A DNA stretch of 64,000 nucleotides from Nematostella vectensis (GCF_932526225.1 NC_064037.1:5166703-5230702); one strand, 5' to 3'. Positions 1 through 20,200 are shown, counted from the first letter of the stretch. The notes: generated from the letters alone by a model not told the origin. Made by a program: numbers and translations.

Positions 1-813
1 ATTTGTCTTGTGTTTCCAGTTTCCCAGGATAATGACACTAAAAAACATTACATCACATACAGAGAGGGCAGAAGGGTTTGCGGTGATGGGGTTTTGCCTT
101 AAATCTTGTGCAATTTTTCTGTTTTTAGTATTTTATTCTGCTGTATTGCGGTTTCTCTAGACTGCACAGCTTACGGTTATTGACTTATTTTGACAGGAAT
201 TGTGACCATACAGTAATTGTGCCAAGTTGCTTTTGATTGTTATCTGAGAATTCCATATTATCTGTTTAAATGTTTGAGAAAAAAGGCTTCAGGATGCCAG
301 CATTGTTTTGAATGTGATGTCAGGACAGTTGACCTGCCAAAATCACTACACCATAGCCAGTGATGATGTACCTGCCTTTAACAAGGACTAACCTAGATTT
401 TGATGACTATCTTTATTTATAGGCATATAAAATATACCGAGTTACACCCGTATAACTTTATACTAACAAAATTTGTTGGCTTTAACTGAAAACGGCCCAG
501 TAAAGCCCCTCTTGTATCATAGACAATTCATACGAACAATAACTAAGTTATGAATCTACAAATTGTAGTACAATTCATCAGCCAATAGTATGTGACAAAA
601 GTTCAAATGTAGCCACGCGGAGGGCATGCGTTAATAAGCACAGCAAAATCATACAAGAAAGTATGCTTCAGAACTTACTTACTCCCCTTGACCTTTGCGA
701 TCGCAAAAACGCTTTGCAGTAATCAAACAAAATACTCGAAGAAAACACGCTCACGGGAAACCACATGTAGAATCCTGCCGCATAGCATCATGGGAGAATT
801 TCTCTGCAAAGAA

Positions 814-821
814 TGACGTCA
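814..821. promoter_or_regulatory. CRE-like palindrome (copy 1)
   Basis: A perfect TGACGTCA octamer lies just after a CATCATGGGAGA motif. The same pair of motifs recurs about 300-400 bp downstream, suggesting promoter elements or an old duplication. Binding is inferred, not shown. Confidence 0.35.
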
Positions 822-1101
822 TTTACAATTATCTGTTTTTCTTTTTTTTGTGTGTGTGTGAAGGCTTACATAAAGAAATTTTGTTTTTCACATTTTTATC
901 GTTCCAAAAGTTTACTTTTCGCACAAGCTAAGAGAACTTTGAATTTAGAAAAAAAGAAAAGGAATGTTGTCTGGGGGATACTGAGTAGAATCCTCGCCTA
1001 ATAAAAAGCTTTTATCTTTCACTTGTAAATTTTCTTTTTATATGATAGAGTGATACCCAAAATTAAAATCTCACTATCTAAAGACCTATCTTACGCTCAA
1101 A

Positions 1102-1109
1102 TGACGTCA
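1102..1109. promoter_or_regulatory. CRE-like palindrome (copy 2)
   Basis: Second perfect TGACGTCA octamer, about 550 bp upstream of the kinase start codon and near the X-box. ATF/CREB-type binding is a family-based inference. Confidence 0.35.
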
Positions 1110-1159
1110 TGACCACCTGTATTGTGTCTCTAAACTCCACAAAAACAACACTAAAGCTT

Positions 1160-1172
1160 GTTACCTAGCAAC
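1160..1172 (+). promoter_or_regulatory. RFX X-box upstream of the MAK-like kinase
   Basis: GTTACCTAGCAAC matches the two X-box half sites GTNRCC and RGYAAC with a one-base spacer. RFX factors bind such sites in promoters of ciliary genes across animals. It lies about 490 bp upstream of the start codon of a MAK/CILK1-type kinase, a ciliary protein, so the placement is biologically consistent. Confidence 0.6.
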
Positions 1173-1660
1173 AGGCAAACTCTTCAATGCATCATGGGAG
1201 AAATTATGCGCGGACGAACGAAAATAATTAGAATCCGTAAAGCAAGATTTTCTCTTTATTTATTGGCGATTTACACAAAACATTCGAGGTAATTCATAAC
1301 TGGAGATTAATGTTTAGTCATCAAGCAACACCTATACGTATTTCACTGCAGAATTTGGAACTCAACTTGTGCTGAACATCGCTTTACGAAAGTTGGGCTC
1401 CAAAACGACTGTGTAGCCAGCAATGGCGGAACGGTTGTTTATTTAGAAGAAGTCGTTTTCTTTATATTAACCGAAGAAGTACAAGTGCTAGTTGTTGAAA
1501 TTGGAGAAAACAGAACTCTGCAGTGTTCATGAGATACAGTATAGACGATATTATGCTATTTGAGTAAGGAAAAACGGGAGGATTATTTCATCAAGTTGTT
1601 TACTTCAGTATCTTCAATCGTCGCCAACTAGAAGAAGAATCAAGAGCTGTGTTTAACACC

Positions 1661-9570
<7,910 letters not shown>

Positions 9571-9611
9571 AATGTCCAGGCTGCTTCAATAATAACACAA
9601 ACAAATTTGAT

Positions 9612-9617
9612 AATAAA
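9612..9617 (+). terminator. Possible proximal polyadenylation signal, MAK-like gene
   Basis: AATAAA 42 bp after the stop codon. A second one lies further downstream at 9854. Which is used cannot be told from sequence. Confidence 0.35.
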
Positions 9618-9853
9618 AATTTAACACCAGGGTTTGATAGAAAAATAGATTAACAAGCAGATGTCTCTCAAACTAACGTATAAATGGCATCACAATTAGT
9701 AAATATTGTACATACTGTTATTTATTGCGATATCGTTCTTTGTTGAAACCGTTTTTGTTTAACCATGTCAGTCTGGAATGAAATGATTATTACGGAACTT
9801 AAATGGTTATTACCGAACTTGGTCATCAAAGACCATTTGGTGCATATTTATTC

Positions 9854-9859
9854 AATAAA
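9854..9859 (+). terminator. Polyadenylation signal, MAK-like gene
   Basis: AATAAA followed by a GT-rich stretch about 285 bp after the stop codon, a better match to a cleavage site context than the proximal copy. Confidence 0.5.
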
Positions 9860-12800
9860 TGTTGTCCTGGCAAATAGCGAATGTCAATTGTCCGAAGACA
9901 GCTTAATAGAAAAAGTTGTTTTAGTCTTCTAATTTTTTCAGAAAAATAATTTTAAATCATTGTTGTTTTCTATTGTCAATCCCTTTTACCATTATGATAA
10001 ATAATACCTTTCTGTCATTCGGCAATGCTTTTTTCCTGTTTGCCCTTACAACTTTTTGTCGGAAAGTCTTTTGTCCCAGTTTACCTTTCAAATCTTCCAT
10101 TCACTACTGTTTGCCGAGGCAGGAAAACTGTCAACTGTTCTTGTTTATTTGTTGTTGTTTTAGTAAATCTATGTTTTAGTAAATTGTTTTAGAGAAAAGT
10201 GTAAATTCTTAGAAGCCTATCCACGCATCTAGTGTGTAAATATGTCCACAGTTTTATCCTGCTATAGAGATAGAAAAAAAACATGAATTACTTTCTTGGG
10301 TTAGAAGACGGGATTTAGATTGGAAAGTATCCTTGTTGTTTTATCCCAGTTTCGCCCTCAAATTCTTAAAATGTTACGTTTTTTTCACTACTGGTAAATA
10401 GGTAGTAGAAAATAGATAGTAAATAGTCGTGCTTTCAGTGTTGTGACCATTGAGAAGATCTTAAGGGAGTAATTCACTTGCTTCGCTTTATTCTCTGTGG
10501 CCAGACCACAGCCTGTAAATACAATGATTTGATGACAAAAATACATTTTTCATTACACTGCAACAAATTACTTTTATTCTTCTCTGTTTGGGGTTCGCCA
10601 CTTACAAGAAAAACGTGCATTTATATTATCTAGCCCCTTTGCACGTTTGCTGTGTTAATTATTTTTTTTAGAAATGAACAAAACAATACAATTAACACAG
10701 ATCATAAGATCTTTACAGTAGAATAGCCTGTTAGCTGGCTCTCTATGAGTTAAGCAGTTACCGGGATTCCTGTGGCTACCCCCCTAAAGCATCCATATTT
10801 GTCGAATATATTCGACGCTTATTAGTATTTTAATGATAATAATGAAATGGTAAGTTTATTGAAATCCCCTCGCGGCGATGTAGGCTGAGTGTGACTGTAA
10901 TATCTTTATAAAGTGGGAGTTGTGAGGGACACTGCAATTAGGTAAATCCACGCGCCATTGTGGTTGGCGGAAATTGATGTCATGTGCTTGGGTGAGCAGC
11001 TGTTTCGAATTTGTATCCGCCTACGCCATGAACGGTCAACCCACCCCCCCCCCCCCCCCACCCCCTCCTCCAAACGCGTGTACATGACAGATCACGAAGC
11101 ACTAGCACACTTGCGAGTATTTTACTGAACACAACCCCAACCCCCGACTTTGTAAGCATCGTTATTACGTGAATGTGTCTATTTTTCCCGCAGAGTTTAC
11201 GAAGGCATCATTTATTATGCAGAAGCGGTCTGTGCATGCGGTCCCAAAACAAATGTTTATATCATTTTATTTTGCTGCCAAAGAAAGGAAGCACACCGAA
11301 TCAATAAGCGTTCATTTTGTTTAAAATCAGAATATTTTTCAATCAAATTTTGTGGTAATCATAGAAAAAAAAACTGCTTTGAGCTACTCCAGTCTCTTTG
11401 AGTGGCATCTTATTTTTTTCTATTTTATTAACATATCTAGCGATTAGACAAAAGGATGTCGCAAATTTCATGATTTTCTTCTTTACGATCAGTAACTTTA
11501 TTGCTAGATCACAACAACCAAGACGCGACATAAAGTACAAAACTTTTTGGAGCTTAAGAGATTTAAATTATCGATCATTCCATTTTTTCTTCAACTAATT
11601 CTCTTTCCTTCGACTTTCGCAGTTTGACCACAGGTAACCCAGAAATAGCTTTTGAACGGGACTGTAGATCACTTTTGAAAACAAAATAAAAGTTTAGGTT
11701 CAAAAACAGAACCTGAGGTCTGGTAAACAACAATCCTGGTTCACAGATCCGGGTGCATGCAGCCCAAACCAGACAGAAAAAAAAACATGCATACAACGAT
11801 GAAAAGAGGCTCTTGCACGTCTTGGGTCTTCTTGGAGGCAAGAGAAAAAAGACATGGACGATCGAAGCCCCCCTTACCCCCCTTTACTTTTCTAATGGTC
11901 CCTCTTTGCGTACCCCACCTGGGCACCTTGTAGGTAGGTGCCCAGTCATGCGCAGAGCGCGTTTCTTGCTTCAGGATACTCTTTTTGTATTCCTATTTAG
12001 GTGGATAATTAAGGGAATTCTAATAAAATTCTTTTAAGGAAATTGACAAACGAAAGGTGCTAAAAAGACCATCCGAAATAATGTATTTCGGATTTTTTGT
12101 ATTTTCGTTTCCATTTTCTTTGAAAATTGTGTTATATTGTCAGAAAACGAGCACAATTGTCGCGAACTATTGTCACTAGTACCTTAATACACTCCGTGAC
12201 GCATTTTGAAATCCATATAAGGAAAATTAGGGAATAGAAAGCGCATGCATGAGCCTTGGAGCGAGGAACATGCCACATAATAATGTATTAATACCTCTCT
12301 GGAAACAAATAAAATTTCAAGTTAACTTCAAACGTGACGTGTTCTTAAAGAGTGTAACAACCTCCAATATCATCTAAAGGTAAGACTAAAATTTTATAAC
12401 GCTAGATCGAAATGTGTATTTAATTTGTTATAAACAACTGTTTTATAGAGCGCACCATAGAATAGTCTAAAGGTAGGCTATTATTTTTAATATTCACACC
12501 CCTTTTTTATTTTCGACTACTGTCCTCTATTTTAATTTTCTACCGCCAATAAAAATGCAGCACACCCAGTGGGCAAGTCACTTCGTCTCACCAGGGGAAG
12601 CCCAACACTCGATCACATGCGCTTTTTTCTTGTCGATGTTTTAAAGTGTTGCCGCGAAAAATATTCGCCGCAGCAATTTAGTTATGGGACTAAACGGAAG
12701 TTCTCACAAGAGATGTTTTTAAGGACAATTTGAGCAAGGCCTTTCTTTTGTATAAAGCTTAAATATTAGCATATTGTTCGGCTATCTACTGGGAGTAAGT

Positions 12801-12996
12801 AGTAGCTGATGTACAGACATTGAGGAAACATTTATTTAAACACATGAAGTGATAAAAGGTAAAAGAACATGCTTTCGAGCTATATGTGTTATACACAAAG
12901 CTACATAATGACATTAAGTTTGGCAGTATTTTTTGTAAACAAACACCTGTTTTCGGGTAGAAAAACATTAGCAACTTTTCTTTTCTTTTCTTTATA
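9860..12996. other. Intergenic region between the kinase and the 275-aa protein gene
   Basis: No supported coding exon on either strand. Visible items are a poly-C tract (about 11043-11060), a 10-bp-stem hairpin at 11919-11945, and a 9-bp-stem hairpin at 12071-12093. The last part may contain a 5' UTR exon of the downstream gene, because a strong polypyrimidine tract and AG (12996-12997) precede that gene's start. Confidence 0.5.
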
Positions 12997-13018
12997 GAGC
13001 ATGTCATGTTTTTAAAAC

Positions 13019-13846
13019 ATGGTCATGGAGAGCACATCTAAACGCCAGAGCAATTACTTAACTGCTTCTCGTGCAACCAACTCGGAATCGACGCATGGGA
13101 GAATTTCTGGTTTCAAGCTGAGCTCTGCTCGTTTAACTCTCCCTCCAATCGATAACACGATCCAGCAGCTCACAAATCCCGGGCGAAGGCGGCTAGGGAC
13201 AGAGACTGGCGACGAACCAGCTCTACACGAGCTAGTACTGAAAGCAAACCGCCGCCAAGAATCGAACCCTCGCGCTGCGCCGTCGACAACACGGGCACCT
13301 GACGACTTTTCTCAACACGATTTCAGAGAGACGAGGGAAGCCGATAAAAACAGAAAAGCTGAAGTTCCCGTTAAACATGTTGAAAAGGGGCCGATCGCCT
13401 TTCCCAAGGCATACACCGTACTGCCACCGATTAACAACAACCTGTATGAAGAGAAACAAAATGTCCGTATTGCTAAAAACCGGAAAAGAAGTGATGACAT
13501 ACATAAAGTATCGCATATGAGACGTCCCTCAGAAAAAAGATATTCGAAGAAGTTCTCGGCAGCATCATTGCAAATCACTTTCGAGGGATCAGAGCCCCCA
13601 GCTCCGAATACAGTCGATGATTTGTCAGAAACTGATGTTGTCATTGAGACAGAAATTCACTCTAATAGACACGAAATCGAACCACAGGAAATCCACGAGG
13701 AATTAATGTCGTTTTTGAAATGCGACGAAAGTAGACGACGTAATGCAGTGTGCGCACTTCTGGATGAAAACCTTATTCACGCAGCAGATATTATACGGGA
13801 TATGTTACTGAGACAAACCATGGAAGAACTGTGTATGATGTGGTGA
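13019..13846 (+). CDS. Uncharacterised 275-aa protein, single coding exon
   Basis: Intact frame from ATG to TGA. An in-frame TAA six bases upstream fixes the N-terminus at this methionine or the third residue. The sequence just upstream (pyrimidine tract then TAG at 12995-12997) looks like a 3' splice site, implying an untranslated 5' exon. I do not recognise a family. The first 200 residues are polar, Arg/Ser-rich and probably disordered, with two proline motifs (LTLPPID and YTVLPPIN). The last 50 residues are acidic then likely helical (EELMSFLKCDES..., ending TMEELCMMW), with three cysteines. There is no signal peptide or membrane segment. Codon use is ordinary and the frame has no repeats, so a real lineage-restricted gene is more likely than chance. 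It shares orientation with its two neighbours. Confidence 0.6.
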   Translation: MVMESTSKRQSNYLTASRATNSESTHGRISGFKLSSARLTLPPIDNTIQQLTNPGRRRLGTETGDEPALHELVLKANRRQESNPRAAPSTTRAPDDFSQHDFRETREADKNRKAEVPVKHVEKGPIAFPKAYTVLPPINNNLYEEKQNVRIAKNRKRSDDIHKVSHMRRPSEKRYSKKFSAASLQITFEGSEPPAPNTVDDLSETDVVIETEIHSNRHEIEPQEIHEELMSFLKCDESRRRNAVCALLDENLIHAADIIRDMLLRQTMEELCMMW

Positions 13847-14469
13847 ACGGTGATTCATTATGAAACTGCTATAATCGACTTTAAAAACCAAGCGACCGTT
13901 TTCTTTTTCACCAAGGGGTGGCGAGTAACAACCTGTCTATGTGCCTAACCATTTCAATACATTTTATCTGAATGAACAACTAAGTGACGGCGATCAGTGA
14001 ACTTGTCATGTCTAAGACAGAAACTTCTTCAAGATGGGCTGATTATGAAAACGAGTCTAGCCTCGGGGTCTAGAGGAAAGGGGTCTTCAGAAGAAAATAT
14101 ATATATGTTTGCGTATTTTCTATTAACAAAGCAAGGGTGAATATTGTTTTGTTGCCCGTAAACATGTCCTATTTTTCGCAGAAAAAGATGAATATAGTTC
14201 AAAGTTATTTCTTCTTCTAAAAACTCTCTGTTTTCATAAACAGGTGTGAAAAGTTATTGCGAATCCACGATAACATCATGATCTAATGACCGCACGAAAC
14301 TCATCCTGAATAATAGAAGATTATCAAAATTTAACAACGCCAAATCTATAAACTTGACTTCAGACGATGATGATAAGAGTCGGGAAACCAGTTTTGAAAA
14401 TGGGATTTTCAGTTAATTAAAGTAGCGAATTTCATTTCTTAAATTCTTAAATTAGAGGCAGACGTACCC
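13847..14469. other. Intergenic spacer
   Basis: AT-rich sequence with no supported exon. An AATACA variant poly(A) signal near 13956 may serve the 275-aa gene. The retrotransposon fragment begins near 14470, where a precise junction cannot be seen. Confidence 0.4.
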
Positions 14470-14603
14470 TGGAACAATGGTCTATATTTGGCCTCTAGGA
14501 TACGTACACAAAATGACCCTAAATTTAGCGCCACACATGCTTCTCGCCACTCGAGAGTGTGGGGGAACTATGGCAGAGCGGTCCAGTTGATGCTGGGGAC
14601 TAG

Positions 14604-15860
14604 GTGCTAAACTCCAACCAGTCACAGCTGTGTGACGTCCTTGACGTAAACAAACATCTCCGGCCAATTTCTCTGACGCCTGTGCTGTCTAAGCTCGCAG
14701 AAGATTACGTAGTCGAGCAGCACCTCAAGCCTGCCGTCCTGAAAAAGGTCGATGTAAATCAGTTCGGGACTGTACCGGGGTCGAACACGACTCACGCGCT
14801 TATTAGCATGCATCATTCTTGGCTAAGTGCGACGGACGGAAACGGGGCGACAGCCAGGACCATCCTGTTTGATTTCCGCAAGGCCTTTGATCTGATAGAT
14901 CATCACATCCTTGTGCGAAAGCTGATGACGTACGACCTACCTAGTACTATAACAGTCTGGATCGTTGACTTCCTCACGTCACGGAGACAGCGCGTCCAAC
15001 TCTGCCAAGATTGTTATTCAGAGTGGGGCACCATCCCATCTGGTGTCCCACAAGGAACGAAGCTGGGTCCGTGGCTGTTCACGATAATGATAAATGACTT
15101 ATCCATTACTGAGGTGGATTTGTGGAAATATGTAGACGATACCACCATCACAGAAGCAATCCACAAGGGCCAGACCAGCAGCAATCTACAACATCTGGTG
15201 GACGACTTAGGCAATCAGGTAGCCTCAGATAAGTTCGAGTTAAACGAAGCTAAATGCAAAGAGCTCCGAATCTCCTTTGCGCGATCTCCGCCCGTATTCG
15301 ACCCAATAATGGTTAACAATACTGAGCTGGAATGCGTTTCACAAGCTAAGATCTTAGGCGTAACCTTTTCGAGTGACCTTAAGTGGAACGCCCACGTAGA
15401 TGAAGTTATCAAAAAGGTAAATAAGCGTCTTTACTTTCTACGCCAGCTTAAGCGCGCACACGTAAAACCAAAGGAGCTCATTCTATTTTATCTAACTTGC
15501 ATTAGACCATGTACAGAGTACGCATGCGCGCTATTTCATAATAGTTTGACCAAGTACTTAGCAGCAGATTTGGAGTCATGTCAGAAGCGTGCGCTTAGAA
15601 TAATATTTCCAGACGACTCTTATGCACAGGCATTACTTGTCTCTAATATCACAACACTACATGAAAGACGTGAGGTCGCAACAAACAAACTCTTTAGCGA
15701 AGTCATGGCCAGTCCAAACCACAAACTACATAGGCTGCTCCCTCAGCAGAACTCTAGAATTAATATTAGGGAGAGGCGGGTCTTTGCCATCAAAGCCAAC
15801 ACGCAACGTTTTGCAAAAAGTTTTTTAATGTTCATTGCCTCCACTAAATTTTACGACTAG
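14604..15860 (+). CDS. Reverse transcriptase, partial (LINE ORF2 C-terminal part)
   Basis: 418 codons without a stop, the C-terminal part of a LINE ORF2. Recognisable RT motifs are RPISLTP near the start, motif A FDFRKAFD, motif B GVPQGTKLGPWLF, and motif C YVDDTT with its catalytic aspartates. The thumb and C-terminal region follow to a natural stop. The endonuclease half is missing, and a TAG at 14601-14603 closes the frame just upstream, where the protein similarity also breaks. There is therefore no real start codon here (the first codon is GTG). This is a dead-on-arrival copy that still has an intact RT frame, so it may be fairly young. Confidence 0.85.
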   Translation: MLNSNQSQLCDVLDVNKHLRPISLTPVLSKLAEDYVVEQHLKPAVLKKVDVNQFGTVPGSNTTHALISMHHSWLSATDGNGATARTILFDFRKAFDLIDHHILVRKLMTYDLPSTITVWIVDFLTSRRQRVQLCQDCYSEWGTIPSGVPQGTKLGPWLFTIMINDLSITEVDLWKYVDDTTITEAIHKGQTSSNLQHLVDDLGNQVASDKFELNEAKCKELRISFARSPPVFDPIMVNNTELECVSQAKILGVTFSSDLKWNAHVDEVIKKVNKRLYFLRQLKRAHVKPKELILFYLTCIRPCTEYACALFHNSLTKYLAADLESCQKRALRIIFPDDSYAQALLVSNITTLHERREVATNKLFSEVMASPNHKLHRLLPQQNSRINIRERRVFAIKANTQRFAKSFLMFIASTKFYD

Positions 15861-15990
15861 ATATTTAAATCAACGCAGTATAGATTTGATCAAGCCTGTA
15901 ATTTTAGATTCATATTTAGATTTTTAGAATTTTTAAGTATTTGACTATTGTAGCATAACGTAATTCAACCTTCGGGTTGCAAAGTTTTTT

Positions 15991-15996
15991 AATAAA
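15991..15996 (+). terminator. Poly(A) signal of the LINE
   Basis: AATAAA directly before the terminal TATC repeats, as expected at the 3' end of this retrotransposon type. Confidence 0.6.
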
Positions 15997-16024
15997 CCTA
16001 TCTATCTATCTATCACACCTCTCC

Positions 16025-16285
16025 AAGGGCGTTGGGAACAGAGGCTGTTTGGTAAATTGATTTAGAAATGACAAACAACGAAACTCCCCTCTGACGACAC
16101 TTAGGTCGGGCACGTTTCGTATATCGCGTCGGGGACTATTCGCGCGCCACGGGGTAGTAGCTTGGATTACGCAACGTAACTTGACCGTCAAAAAACAAGG
16201 CACAATTCGACTAAATCAGAGAGGAGTTTCGTTGTTTATCATTTCTAAATCAAGTTACCAAACAACCTCTGTTCCCAACGCCCTT
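16025..16285. mobile_element. 261-bp MITE/foldback element with about 70-bp inverted repeats
   Basis: Left arm 16025-16093 (AAGGGCGTTGGGAACAGAGG...) and right arm 16217-16285 are inverse copies with about four mismatches in 70 positions. There is no coding capacity. It starts only about 10 bp after the LINE tail, so one inserted beside or into the other. A target-site duplication is not evident. Confidence 0.85.
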
Positions 16286-17255
16286 GACTTTCCCCAACAA
16301 CAACTGCTGATTTGAGCCAGACATTCCATTCCATCGTTCACTCACACGGCACCGCGGTAGTCCTGGTCCTTCTTGGTTTCTAGTCAATTATCGAAATTCC
16401 TTTTTTCTTTTATATAATTAGGGTTTGCGGGAGGAAATACGTCAACATTGTTAACAGTGTTAACATAGACGATTTGCTGCATTCAACGCAGGCGAAGAAG
16501 CCATGATAAAGGGGCGAGCATGCGAGCACGGTTAAATTTTTACTACAGTTTTTTTAAATTAAAATTAACAATTTTCCTTGCGGCAATAATTACTAGTGAA
16601 GCATCACTCGCTTTTACTCTTGACCTAAATATATTGCTCACATGGGGTTCGTAGGCGATAGATATGTGTGTGAGGCGGGGATGGATGGGCGGACGTCACA
16701 CCCCCCCAGTATTGCAAGACTGCTCGAATAACTTGGCGAGAACTTGGAACCTTTTGGCGAGTAATTAGAACAGCTTAATTTTGCAAAAAAATTCGGGGGA
16801 ACATTTTAGCTAATCGTACAAATCTCTAAACAATATTCAAGGCTGGCAAGAATAATATAGTATTTGTCATGAGGTTGTTGTATACTCCTTTTTATATAAT
16901 AACGTAGAGGTCATTATGGTCCGTTCTTATTTTTGAAGCATGTTAAGGCTGAAAATTATTAGAATGAGAATTACAGAAATGATCAATAGCAATAATATGT
17001 ACGGTTGTGTTTATTATGAACACAATTTGAGAACGCATCCAGACTAGCAAAACAATATTTTGTTGCAATCAACTTTGATGAAAGTTCAGGCTGGACATTA
17101 TTATATAAAAGGTTCTTATTAAAAAATAATAAGAGTGTATGCTAGAGCGTGACGGGTCATTCCCTTGATAATATCGCGGCGATACTGTAGTTTATGGTAG
17201 ATCGCGTATCGTGTTACGCGTCCGTAATATCGCTCCACTTAGAATCCGACAGTTT
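16286..17255. other. Intergenic, promoter-proximal region of the SLC7 gene
   Basis: AT-rich, with no supported exon. The transporter's promoter and 5' UTR must lie here, but no TATA box or other motif stands out. Confidence 0.4.
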
Positions 17256-17282
17256 ATGGTAAACAGCGTGATTCTATTCATC

Positions 17283-20200
17283 ATGGCTGACGAGCCAGCA
17301 CCATCCATTGCACAAACCGAGGCTGAGCCCCTACAAGACGAAAACGCCTGTCCCAAGCAAACCCAAGACGAATACATAGGACTCAGGCGAAACGTAGGCC
17401 TGTCTGGGGCGGTGGCATTCCTTGTTGGAACTATCATAGGCTCCGGCATCTTCGCTACTCCTCGCTGGGTTTTGCTATATACTGGATCTGTGGGACTAAG
17501 TCTTCTCGTTTGGGCACTATGCGGGATGATAGCACTCTTTGGCTCGCTGAGCTATGTGGAGCTAGCTCTCATGATTCCACGATGTGGTGGCGAGTACGCT
17601 TACCTGATGCAGGCTTTTGGGCCCTTCGCAGCTTTCCTCTACAGCTGGATCTCAGTGTGTTTCCTCAAACCTGCCACAGTGTTAATTCTGCTTGCGTTTG
17701 GGGCCTATGTGATAGAACCGTTTTTTCCTCATTGTAGCCATCGTGAGGACCTGGTGCCTGTTATCAAGATCCTCGCCGCCTCCGCGTTGGGTATGTCACA
17801 ACGTGATCATAATAATCTAACAAGTTTGGGAAAGTGAACTTTTTGACCTGGAATTCAAACTTTCAAGAGTTCTACAAATTATAATGGGGTGGGATACTAA
17901 TCGAATTGACCCCTCCCCCCCCCCCCCCAAGCTTTATGTTATATATAAGAACGTTTGATTTTCAGACTATCTATGGAGCATTTTAAGGCTGAATAAATTC
18001 CTCAGGATGTGCCTCAAATTTCAGTGACATCGCAAACCGAAATTTGGTACAGATCTCGCATAGCACGATATGCTTGTTTGCTCACTCATCAGTATATCAT
18101 ATTTCTCACTTACAAATGCACGCGAGGTAAACAATCCCGACATTTTCCGGGAAAACTCGAGAATTCTCGGGAATTATTATTGGCAACCCATGTCCATTAT
18201 CAGAGTCCTGGGAATCCAGGAGAATTCACGAGACCCTTATAACTCCACAGGGATCCACGAGAATTCACGAAATCTCGGGGGATTATTTCAGCAGGGCTAC
18301 TATTACTATTTAATGTTGATTTCGGATGCATCACGATAATAACAACGATATGTTCTAAGCATGGTCTCACAATTTGGTGAAATTTAAAGCGGAAATTTCA
18401 TTTTTAATAAAAAAATAGTGTACCGTAGAGCCAATTATAATAATAATTGCACCTCTACTTACATCGTCCATTAGGTTTTGGGAATTTTTTTTTTTTCGCC
18501 TCTTTCACGACGCTGGGGGTTTTCATGTATTGTTTTGCTTTTACTGCCGAAAGCTTGTCGTGAGCACAAACTAATTAAATCAATTGCCGGATTCCACAGG
18601 AGTGATCACTATCGTGAACTGCGCAAGCGTAAAGTGGTCGAGTCGAATACAAATCGCCTTCACTGTTGGCAAGATGATTGCTATACTAATGTTAGTCTTG
18701 ACGGGGATCGTGCGTATTGCACAAGGTAAAAAGACCAGAGATACAGACGATAGGCGGGCGGACAGACAGACACTTTGTGGACAGATAGACAGCCACTAGG
18801 TGGACAGATTGACAGTCACTTAGTGGAAAGACAGACAGTCACTAGGTGGTCAGATAGACAGTCACTTAGTGGAAAGACAGACAGTCATTAGGTGGTCAGA
18901 TGGACAGTCACTAGTGGAAAGACAGACAATTACTAGGTGGTCAGATAGACAGTCACTTAGTGGAAAGACAGACAGACCGACGGAGGAGGGACACTCAGAT
19001 CATAAGGCGTGTAACCAAGGAATGGCTGACGGGAGCCATAGTTATAATATTGAAAAAGTATAGTATTTAAAGACTCCTTAATAAGAAATGACCCATTTTT
19101 TGGCCGCAAAGGGGGTACGTGCATACCCTGCGCACCCCTGTGTGTACGTGCCTGGATCATGGCGCTTGACTTTTCATAACGATAACAAAAAACGATAACA
19201 AAAAACGATAACAAAAAACACAAAAATAAACTCAAATCTCAATGTTTTAAGGCCATGTGTCAAGCCTCAAAGACTCGTTCCAGGGCACTGCAACGAGCTT
19301 GGGGATGGTCGGCTTCGCATTTTACAACGGGCTATTTTCATATGATGGATGGTAAGAAAATGATCAAACTAGTTATTATTTGTGCTTTCAATACTTACAC
19401 CCTTCACTAGCAGCCTCAACTCCGCATATAAAAGCATCTCTTGCATTAGTATCACCATCCTAGTATCCTCCTATTACTAGCACCCTCCTATTAGTAGCAC
19501 CCTCCTAATACCCTCCTATTAGTAGCACCCTCCTATAAGTAGCACCCTCCTAGCACCCTCCTTTTAGTAGCACCCTCGTAGTACCCTCCTATTAGTAGCA
19601 CCCTCCTAATACCCTCCTATTAGTAGTACCCTCCTTTTAGTAGCACCCTCGTAGTACCCTCCTATTAGTAGCACCCTACTAGTACCCTCCTATTAGTAGC
19701 ACCCTTCTAGTACCCTCCTATTAGTAGCACCCTCCTAGTACCCTCCTATTAGTAGCAGCCTCCTTTTAGTAGCACCCTCCTAGTACCCTCCTATTAGTAG
19801 CACCCTTCTAGTACCCTCCTATTAGTAGCACCCTTCTAGTACCCTCCTATTAGTAGCAGCCTCCTTTTAGTAGCACCCTCGTAGTTCCCCTTCTATTAGT
19901 AGCACCCTACTAGTACCCTCCTATTAGTAGCACCCTCCTAGTACCCTCCTATTAGTAGCACCCTCCTAGTACCCTCCTATTAGTAGCACCCTTCTAGTAC
20001 CCTCCTATTAGTTGCACCCTACTAGTACCCCCTATTAGTAGCACCCTCCTAGTATCCTCCTATTAGTAGCACCCTCCTAATACCCCCTATTAGTATCACC
20101 CTCCTAGTACCCTCCTATTAGTAGCACCCTCCTTTTAGTAGCACCCCCCTATTAGTAGCACCCTCCTAGTACCCTCCTATTAGTAGCACCCTCCTAATAC

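Larger units (their letters stand above)
1..1660. other. Upstream/5' flanking region of the MAK-like kinase gene
   Basis: No convincing coding exon is seen here. The stretch holds two perfect CRE-type octamers TGACGTCA (814-821 and 1102-1109), two copies of a CATCATGGGAGA motif (about 787-798 and 1191-1202), and an RFX-type X-box at 1160-1172. The kinase 5' UTR probably begins somewhere in the last few hundred bases. Any short open frames are low-complexity and lack splice or homology support. Confidence 0.5.
14470..16014 (+). mobile_element. 5'-truncated non-LTR retrotransposon (CR1/L2-like) with (TATC)n tail
   Basis: Contains the reverse transcriptase frame at 14604-15860, a short 3' UTR with a small stem (CAACCTTCGGGTTG, 15967-15980), AATAAA at 15991, and a terminal TATC microsatellite ending near 16014. 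A short-repeat tail and 5' truncation are typical of CR1/L2-type LINEs. No target-site duplication was found. The 5' edge is approximate. Confidence 0.8.
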
